Part shown: positions 29,760 through 35,173 of the stretch, one piece after another | Layout of the letters: every line of letters begins with the position of its first letter | How positions within the stretch are numbered: the stretch's first letter is position 1 | Source of the DNA: Muribaculaceae bacterium | GTDB taxonomy: Bacteria > Bacteroidota > Bacteroidia > Bacteroidales > Muribaculaceae | Assembly (NCBI GenBank): GCA_022510445.1 | Contig: JAFLTN010000013.1 | Span: 1 to 35,173 of the forward strand | Length of the DNA: 35,173 nt | Reading direction: 5' to 3' | Notes under the pieces: model-generated | The model's input: only the letters and a program-made list of their open reading frames with translations | Database searches by the model: none | What the model was told of the DNA's origin: nothing | Made by a program: the position numbers and the translations under genes

Positions 29760-30782
29760 TTAGTTCAGGAACCAATTGTAGGAGTCATCGGTGCCGTTAA
29801 GGGCGTTGGCTATTCCTGAAGCGAAGGTGGTACAGTTGGCGTTGCGGTCGATCCATAAATCTGAATAACTGTTTTTCACAGCTTCATTTAAAAGATTCAT
29901 CAATTGCCAACAAGTGATTGCGCCGTCACCATCACCGATTCCGAAGTTAGGATTGGTGATATATTGTTTGGTTGCGGCATTTACCACGGAATCCCCAAGA
30001 AGTATCTAGGGAAGTTGTTTCTGCTGTGCGTTGGGAAGAGCTTGATATAATCTCATTCTTCCGATTATCTTGCAGAATTGTTCCTGTGATAGCCAAGTGT
30101 TGTTCAAGGCTTGCAGGTTGTAAAGGGTTGCTTCCTTAATCTCATTGAACCGGCTAAAAAGTTCAATTGATTTCTGAAAGATGTCTGCCTCGGTCATGCA
30201 AAGCAGATTGTCGCTTACTCCGTCGCAGGTGAGCATCATATTTGAGCACACACAAACACGGAAGCCGATAAAAATCCGAAAATGTTGTGGATTTTGACGG
30301 GCATAGAGTTTATCCTCATGGTAAGAACGGGTGCCTCCGATTGTTAGGCTTACCGTCTGTCCGTTTACAGAGGATGTAATGTTTGAAACCTGAACGATCC
30401 ATGCGAGTCGCTGATAGAAGATTGTCTTTTCTTCGTCAAGCAGCTCATTGGCCTTTTTGTGTTGAGCCGAAGGTACTCGCCCGATGATGGGGTGAGAGAC
30501 ACGACATTCAGCTTGAGTAATGTTTCCGGTTCCGTAGATGATTTCAGCAGCCTTTCTGACAGTCTATATAAATTTTTGATGACTGACAGTCAGGGAGTTA
30601 TCGCTGAATGTGGGAATAATCGATTTGTAAGTGAGGTCTTCCAAACTTATCTCGTTGGAAGGCCCCTCGATAAAGTTGGGGTGTCTTTCGAGATTGGTGT
30701 CATGCAGACTTTCTCGAACTTCCCATGCGTAGGGTGTGGCGATACCGGTTGAAGGCATCACCGCTAATGAATTTGTTGCCAT
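29760..30782 (-). pseudogene. DUF3871 family gene with two in-frame TAG codons
   Basis: One uninterrupted frame of 340 codons matches DUF3871 from start (MATNSLAVMPSTGIATPYAW) to end (ALNGTDDSYNWFLN). Diagnostic blocks are CRVSHPIIGRVPSAQHKKAN, TIFYQRLAWIVQVSNITSSV, TIGGTRSYHEDKLYARQNPQ, HFRIFIGFRVCVCSNMMLTC and FCKIIGRMRLYQALPNAQQK. TAG interrupts it at 30564-30566 (KFI*TVRKAAEIIYG, where the family has Glu) and at 30006-30008 (QKQLP*ILLGDS, where the family has Lys or Gln). No frameshift or deletion is present. The function of DUF3871 is unknown; it is common in Bacteroidetes mobile elements and phages. Under the standard code this is a pseudogene. Confidence 0.85.
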
Positions 30783-30854
30783 GATTGAATGGTTTTTACT
30801 TGGTTATTAAATCTCGTTTGAAAAAGAGAAAAGACAAACGTGTGGGAGTTGTTA

Positions 30855-30950
30855 TTATTTTAACTTTCTCATTTTGTTTATCTTTTCAATTGCTTTGAGC
30901 AGTCTTAATAGCACCTCGCTCAATGTGATGGCCCAGCTTAATTTTTTCAC
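30855..30950 (-). CDS. Tiny basic amphipathic protein, 31 aa
   Basis: A GTG at 30950-30948 overlaps the TGA stop of the upstream gene (GTGA) and opens a 31-codon frame: MKKLSWAITLSEVLLRLLKA, IEKINKMRKLK. The 4-base overlap suggests coupled translation. The product would be one amphipathic or membrane-seeking helix with a basic end. It is too short to assign, and there is no family that I recognise. Confidence 0.45.
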   Translation of the reverse strand: MKKLSWAITLSEVLLRLLKAIEKINKMRKLK

Positions 30951-31159
30951 GCAGCCGGGGTTAGATCCGGTTGAGGGCTTACATTCTCCTCAACTTCAAT
31001 TACGGTTGTTGTGGCTTTCTTCTTGCCACGGATTTTATTGCACAGGTCCGCGACCAGTGCTGATGCGATAATGATCTCGCTAAGGTTGCCAACAATAGTG
31101 ATGGCACGCAAAATTTTGTTCATACTTTTTTGATTTTTTATTATTCGGTTATTATTCAT
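30947..31159 (-). CDS. Small single-helix membrane protein, up to 70 aa
   Basis: The frame MNNNRIIKNQKSMNKILRAI has an internal Met (31123) that is an equally good start. Residues about 16-39 (ILRAITIVGNLSEIIIASAL VADL) form one hydrophobic helix, followed by a basic patch (RGKKKATT) and an acidic, Pro-containing tail. No family is recognised. It lies upstream of, and overlaps, the 31-residue frame, in the accessory zone between the DUF3871 gene and the LRR_5 gene. A holin-like role is conceivable from size and location but unsupported. Confidence 0.55.
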   Translation of the reverse strand: MNNNRIIKNQKSMNKILRAITIVGNLSEIIIASALVADLCNKIRGKKKATTTVIEVEENVSPQPDLTPAA

Positions 31160-31290
31160 ATTTCTTCATATATAAGGCATTGACCGGGAAATGAGGCGGT
31201 GGATAAAAAAAGCGGATAATCCCAGCTTCACAGCCCGGATTACCCAATTATACAATATGAATTTTATATCTTTCATAAGGATTTGCCCCT

Positions 31291-31974
31291 TCAGCGTCTC
31301 CATTCTTTTGGTTTCAGAAGATGTGATAACTTCTGCCAGGTATGATCCGCCTTACATTTCTCAACTACCGACGGATACATATTGATGGAACGTAGGGAGG
31401 AACAACCTTCTATTATGGTTGCGTCATGGATATATGGGGGCATATAGGTTTTGATGTCAATTTCTTCCAGAGCCGTACATTTGCTGAAAGCGTATGTCCC
31501 TATGCTCTTAACTTGATATGGAATTGTTATTGACTTTAACGAACTACAGCCGGAGAAAGCCGAATCGCCTATTATCTCGACAGTGGGGGGCAGATCCAAC
31601 TTCTCCAGACTTACACAATGGCTGAATGCGTGATGCCCGATAATATACAGATACTCAGGCAACACTATATGCTGTAGGTTAGCGCATCCTTCAAAAGCGT
31701 TATCCTCCAATTTTAAGATACAGGAGAAATACCGAAATTCGTTAAAAGTCGATATATCTGATTTTCTGAACCTGTTGCCAAGTTGCTGTAATTTGTTGAC
31801 ATCCCTCAGTTTGACATTGCCCATGATTTTTGTAAGTGCTTCATCCTCAAAAATCAGGTCATCGCTGCCTATAAACGATATCCAATCACCGGTCTCCTGT
31901 ATATATGCCACATGAGGCGCAGGATACCATGTTCTTTTTGCTTCTTCATATTCTTCTCGTGTTCTGAATGACAT
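31291..31974 (-). CDS. LRR_5 (BspA-like) leucine-rich repeat protein, 227 aa
   Basis: Residues about 85-205 hold four to five BspA-type LRRs of about 23 residues: LEDNAFEGCANLQHIVLPEY, IIGHHAFSHCVSLEKLDLPP, IIGDSAFSGCSSLKSITIPY, SIGTYAFSKCTALEEIDIKT. The N-terminal 80 residues are non-repetitive (SFRTREEYEEAKRTWYPAPH, YIQETGDWISFIGSDD). There is no signal peptide, unlike secreted BspA proteins, so it is either cytosolic or a phage- or element-encoded protein carried by another route. The ending HTWQKLSHLLKPKEWRR is the usual 'W..F..I' cap. The binding partner is unknown. Confidence 0.85.
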   Translation of the reverse strand: MSFRTREEYEEAKRTWYPAPHVAYIQETGDWISFIGSDDLIFEDEALTKIMGNVKLRDVNKLQQLGNRFRKSDISTFNEFRYFSCILKLEDNAFEGCANLQHIVLPEYLYIIGHHAFSHCVSLEKLDLPPTVEIIGDSAFSGCSSLKSITIPYQVKSIGTYAFSKCTALEEIDIKTYMPPYIHDATIIEGCSSLRSINMYPSVVEKCKADHTWQKLSHLLKPKEWRR

Positions 31975-32010
31975 AGTATTAGATTTTATATGGTTAAATG
32001 TAGGATTCCA

Positions 32011-32099
32011 CCCCGAGCAAGAGCTAAGATTTCGGTCATTTACTCACCTGTCTTAAAAGCGACGTTTTTGCTTTCGTCCCGGCTCTCGCTCCTGTGGGG
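32011..32099. repeat. Structured inverted repeat upstream of the XRE gene
   Basis: GAGCAAGAGCT (32015-32025) pairs with GGCTCTCGCTC (32081-32091) at 10 of 11 positions, counting one wobble. CCCC and GGGG lie outside, and GACG...CGTC (32061-32078) inside. Arms are 55 bases apart. No T-run follows. Confidence 0.5.
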
Positions 32100-32167
32100 C
32101 TTTCTCCTATAAGTAAGAATTTCAAAGGCTGCCAGCAGAATTTTCTAAATTTCGTGACGCAAATTAA

Positions 32168-32196
32168 TTGAGTCTGTGAAAAAATCACTAACTTTG
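32168..32196 (+). promoter_or_regulatory. Promoter of the XRE-mod-res operon
   Basis: TTG (32168-32170), 18 bases, then TAACTTTG (32189-32196). The -7 element is perfect and the spacing slightly short. The ATG of the regulator is 25 bases on. Confidence 0.6.
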
Positions 32197-32220
32197 CGTT
32201 AAATTCATTATTGTTGAAAT

Positions 32221-32421
32221 ATGGACGATTTAAACCGACTTAAAGTAGTGCTTGTCGAGAAGAAAAAGACAAGCAAATGGCTGGCAGAAGAATTAGACAA
32301 GAACCCTTCGACTGTATCGAAGTGGTGCACTAATGTAAGCCAGCCTGATTTGCAGACACTTAACCGTATCGCAAATCTTTTAGACATAGACGTTAAAGAC
32401 CTCCTAATCAGCAATAAATAG
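32221..32421 (+). CDS. XRE-family helix-turn-helix regulator, 66 aa
   Basis: The whole protein is one Cro/C1-type HTH: LNRLKVVLVEKKKTSKWLAE, ELDKNPSTVSKWCTNVSQPD, LQTLNRIANLLDIDVKDLLI. The recognition helix is around NPSTVSKWC. Small XRE proteins ahead of restriction-modification genes act as controller proteins, delaying restriction until methylation is complete, or repress the operon. It is 15 bases upstream of mod and shares its promoter. Confidence 0.9.
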   Translation: MDDLNRLKVVLVEKKKTSKWLAEELDKNPSTVSKWCTNVSQPDLQTLNRIANLLDIDVKDLLISNK

Positions 32422-32436
32422 TGGATTTATACATTT

Positions 32437-34935
32437 ATGGCAAAGATAGATCATCTGATTGATAAAATACAGAACCCCGAATTGCGCGAAAAGTTAAGGG
32501 CTGAAATAAATCATCTTCATAAGCAAAAACGATTCGGATTGATATTTGAGGACCATCTGCCTGAAGCGACGTTGCTTTATGATGTGATGGTAAGAAAAGG
32601 CCAGAAAGTAACGCTAAAAGAAGCACCCTTGGATAAAAAATTTGAGGTTGTAAATGTAATGGACGGTATTGCACAGTGTATTTCACTTGACGAAAACGAA
32701 TCTGCAACTGAAATTCCCGTGGATGAATTAGTAGCTTTTTCCAATCATAATGAGGTTGAATCGACCTCTACGTATAAAATATCTGACCTTATCCCGTATG
32801 CAGATTTTGGCGATCCCATATATCCATACCTTGAACCAATAGATAAACTTCAAAATGCCCCGGATTCCGAATTATGGCATGAGATAATAGAAGCGGATAA
32901 TTATCACGCCCTTCAACTTTTGGCATACCTATATCCTGGAAAGGTTGATTGCATATATATCGACCCTCCCTATAACACAGGTGCACGTGACTGGAAGTAT
33001 AATAACGATTATGTGGACAGTAATGACTCATATCGACACAGCAAGTGGCTTTCGATGATGAGAAAACGCCTTTTGTTAGCAAAAAAATTACTGAATCCTC
33101 AAGATTCTGTACTTATTGTAACTATTGATGAGAAGGAGTATAATCATTTGGGATGCTTACTTGAAGAGCTTTTCCCTGAAGCCGGGGTACAAATGGTAAG
33201 CACTGTTATAAATTCAGCCGGAGTTACAAGAGATGCAGATTTTTCTAGATCAAATGAGTTTATTTATTTTATTAAATTTGGAACATCTTCACCGTGTGCT
33301 CTTCCTTTAGATGATTCTTGGAGAGGAAACACAAAAACAAAGAAAAAGAAAGCATTAGTATGGAATCAATTAATGCGTTCAGGTACTGGCGCAAGGCGCA
33401 TAGATAGAGAAAACATGTTTTATCCCTTATATGTAAATTTAGAGGGGGATAAAATAGTTGAAATAGGAGAATCTATTCCAATAGATCAAGACAGATTTTC
33501 CCTCCCAGATAAACCCGGGTTGAAAACTATCTGGCCTATTCGTTCTAATGGAGAAGAAGGACGCTGGAGAGTAGGTAGCGAGACCTTGAAAAATCTTCGT
33601 GATAAAGGTTATATACGCCTGGGAAGATTTACTGAGAATGGTATGGCCATAACATATTTATCTGAAGGAGAACAACAAAAAATAGAAAATGGTATATTTG
33701 AAATAATCGGGTATAGAAAAGATGGTTCTATCATTGAGGGAGACATGAATTTTAAAAGACTCTTTATACCTGGCTCTCAATGGGATCAACCATCTCATAA
33801 CGCAACTTATCAAGGCTCACAACTTCTAAACAAGTTTGTTGGCAATCGCTTCCAGTTCCCTAAATCATTGTATGCGGTCCATGACGCGCTTCGCTTTTTT
33901 GTGGCAAATAAACCTAATGCGTTGATTGTAGACTTTTTTGCAGGTTCAGGTACTACGCTTCATGCCGTTAACCTTCTGAATAAAGAAGACGGAGGACAAA
34001 GACGTTGCATAATGGTTACTAATAATGAGGTAAGTGAATCGGAAGAACAAGCCCTCAAAGAACGAGGTTTAACGCCAGCGGATGAAGAATGGAAATCTTT
34101 AGGCATCGCGCGATATGTGGCATGGCCACGTACAGTTGCTTCTGTTACAGGCATAGATGTTGATGGAAATACAATTGCCGGAGAATATCTTACATATCTT
34201 GAAGAAGAAAAGGAAATAACCCGGAAATTCAAGAAAATCAGCTATGCGAAAGAATTCTCGTTACTTACTTTGCCTGAACGCAAGGATTTAATATCAGAAC
34301 TATCTGATGGGAAAATTGCGAAAAACAAGGTAACGGCAGAGACCTTATATATCGTTGATGAAGATATAGATATTTCTATTCTTCTTGATGACTCTGCTGT
34401 GGAAGATTGGCTGGAAGAATTAGAGTCGGCAGATCATATACACACTTTTTATATAATCACTCAGAACAACAGGCTATTCTACGCTGCTAAAGCGAGGATA
34501 GTGGAAATGCTTGGTGGATATAAGATTTCGGAATCTAAGACTTTTCCTATGGCCGAAGGCTTCAAGGCAAATGTAGAATTCTTCCATCTTGGCTTTCTTG
34601 AGAAGAATGCTGTGGCTCGAAATAAACAGTTCCGAGAAATACTTCCTTTGCTTTGGCTTAAGTCTGGAGGTATAGGTGAATGTCCGGAAATTGAAGGAAA
34701 CAGGATCCCTCAATATATCATTTTCCCGAAGAATAAATTTGCGGTCCTAATAGAAGAATATGCGTTTGGACCCTTTGAAGAAGCCGTGCATAATATTGAC
34801 GGTATTGATACGATTTATATCGTTACCAATTCAACGCCTGGTTATAACGAAATGATTAAGGTTTTGAATCCCAAAAATTCATTTCAACTTTATCGAGACT
34901 ATTTAGACAATTTCAGAATCAATCATATTCAATAA
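32437..34935 (+). CDS. mod: Type III DNA methyltransferase (N6-adenine), Mod subunit
   Basis: The 832-residue protein has methyltransferase motif IV DPPYNTG at 176-182 followed much later by motif I DFFAGSGTT at 499-507. That is the beta-class order typical of Mod. Between them (about 250-480) lies the target-recognition region, which sets the methylated sequence and is the part expected to vary. Residues 1-110 form an extra N-terminal region (LIFEDHLPEATLLYDVMVRK). The C-terminal 300 residues include EYAFGPFEEAVHNIDGIDTI, probably for Res contacts. It methylates one strand of an asymmetric site alone and restricts with Res. No repeat tract that would cause phase variation is seen. Res begins 3 bases after the stop. 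Confidence 0.95.
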   Translation: MAKIDHLIDKIQNPELREKLRAEINHLHKQKRFGLIFEDHLPEATLLYDVMVRKGQKVTLKEAPLDKKFEVVNVMDGIAQCISLDENESATEIPVDELVAFSNHNEVESTSTYKISDLIPYADFGDPIYPYLEPIDKLQNAPDSELWHEIIEADNYHALQLLAYLYPGKVDCIYIDPPYNTGARDWKYNNDYVDSNDSYRHSKWLSMMRKRLLLAKKLLNPQDSVLIVTIDEKEYNHLGCLLEELFPEAGVQMVSTVINSAGVTRDADFSRSNEFIYFIKFGTSSPCALPLDDSWRGNTKTKKKKALVWNQLMRSGTGARRIDRENMFYPLYVNLEGDKIVEIGESIPIDQDRFSLPDKPGLKTIWPIRSNGEEGRWRVGSETLKNLRDKGYIRLGRFTENGMAITYLSEGEQQKIENGIFEIIGYRKDGSIIEGDMNFKRLFIPGSQWDQPSHNATYQGSQLLNKFVGNRFQFPKSLYAVHDALRFFVANKPNALIVDFFAGSGTTLHAVNLLNKEDGGQRRCIMVTNNEVSESEEQALKERGLTPADEEWKSLGIARYVAWPRTVASVTGIDVDGNTIAGEYLTYLEEEKEITRKFKKISYAKEFSLLTLPERKDLISELSDGKIAKNKVTAETLYIVDEDIDISILLDDSAVEDWLEELESADHIHTFYIITQNNRLFYAAKARIVEMLGGYKISESKTFPMAEGFKANVEFFHLGFLEKNAVARNKQFREILPLLWLKSGGIGECPEIEGNRIPQYIIFPKNKFAVLIEEYAFGPFEEAVHNIDGIDTIYIVTNSTPGYNEMIKVLNPKNSFQLYRDYLDNFRINHIQ

Positions 34936-34938
34936 GAC

Positions 34939-35173
34939 ATGAATATCGAACTCAAACAATTTCAGCAAGAGGCTCTTAAGCGGCTTAGAAGTCATTGCGC
35001 TGCTTCAATGCGCGAATATACTACAGAAGGAACGCCTCAAATTGTATCTTTTACGGCTCCTACAGGGGCTGGTAAGACAATAATTGTGTCGGCATTGCTT
35101 GAATCAATATTCATGGGTGACGACGTGCATATTGAACAACCAAATTCCATTGCCGTTTGGTTGTCAGACGATC
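34939..35173 (+). CDS. res: Type III restriction enzyme Res subunit, 5' end only
   Basis: The frame starts MNIELKQFQQEALKRLRSHC and runs off the window after 78 codons. It contains the Walker A motif of a superfamily 2 helicase, FTAPTGAGKTIIVSALLE, with the preceding Q-like motif (F.QEAL..L). Res subunits couple ATP hydrolysis to translocation and cut when two head-to-head unmethylated sites meet. The endonuclease domain lies beyond the window. Three bases separate it from mod, so it is the third gene of the operon. Confidence 0.93.
   Translation, partial: MNIELKQFQQEALKRLRSHCAASMREYTTEGTPQIVSFTAPTGAGKTIIVSALLESIFMGDDVHIEQPNSIAVWLSDD

Noticed and set aside
27609-30782. General stop-codon recoding of the whole 27.6-30.8 kb zone
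   Set aside because: The transposase has a true frameshift and the Sak gene a true truncation, so TAG recoding alone cannot restore the zone; only the DUF3871 case remains open.

Overview
The window looks like a chromosome segment from a Bacteroidales bacterium, plausibly Muribaculaceae, although the family is inference. Supporting signs are promoters of the Bacteroidetes type (TTTG, about 20 bases, TAnnTTTG), few Shine-Dalgarno sites, many short MKKxLxG...SC lipoproteins, a K+-dependent membrane pyrophosphatase, and genes of Bacteroidales-restricted families (DUF3871, Rpn-type PD-(D/E)XK proteins, DUF4160/DUF2442).

Positions 1-12135 are mostly housekeeping or metabolic and visibly richer in G+C. 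They hold the 5' end of an outer-membrane porin, an MFS transporter, a two-gene unit of a single-pass membrane protein and a CapA-family lipoprotein, the pyrophosphatase HppA, a glutaminase, an ABM-type monooxygenase, a GH16 glycanase lipoprotein, a TPR-like gene overlapping yaaA, and an Rpn-family nuclease with an in-frame 12-bp repeat array.

Positions 12136-27507 form an A+T-rich island of small exported proteins, almost all on the minus strand. It has at least ten lipoproteins or secreted proteins, a DUF456 membrane protein, an 841-residue Sel1-repeat protein, a membrane-anchored beta-propeller protein and a DUF4160/DUF2442 pair. The lipoproteins share more than a general type. Seven genes carry a TAnnTTTR-type -7 box 41-44 bases before the start codon. 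Signal peptides recur in front of unrelated mature domains. A 112-bp upstream block is duplicated. The genes often end at members of one palindromic terminator family (AGTAGGTT...AACCTACT). This suggests expansion and shuffling of expression/export cassettes.

Positions 27609-31974 are a decayed accessory zone. It contains a frameshifted RAYT-like HUH transposase, a truncated phage-type Sak annealing-protein gene fused to the tail of an island lipoprotein gene, a DUF3871 gene with two in-frame TAG codons, two tiny proteins and an LRR_5 protein. The last 3 kb (32168 to the end) is an XRE regulator followed by an apparently intact type III restriction-modification operon (mod, then the start of res).

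I see no tRNA, rRNA or CRISPR array. The least explained material is the lipoprotein island with its repeated non-coding elements, and the Sak/lipoprotein chimera.
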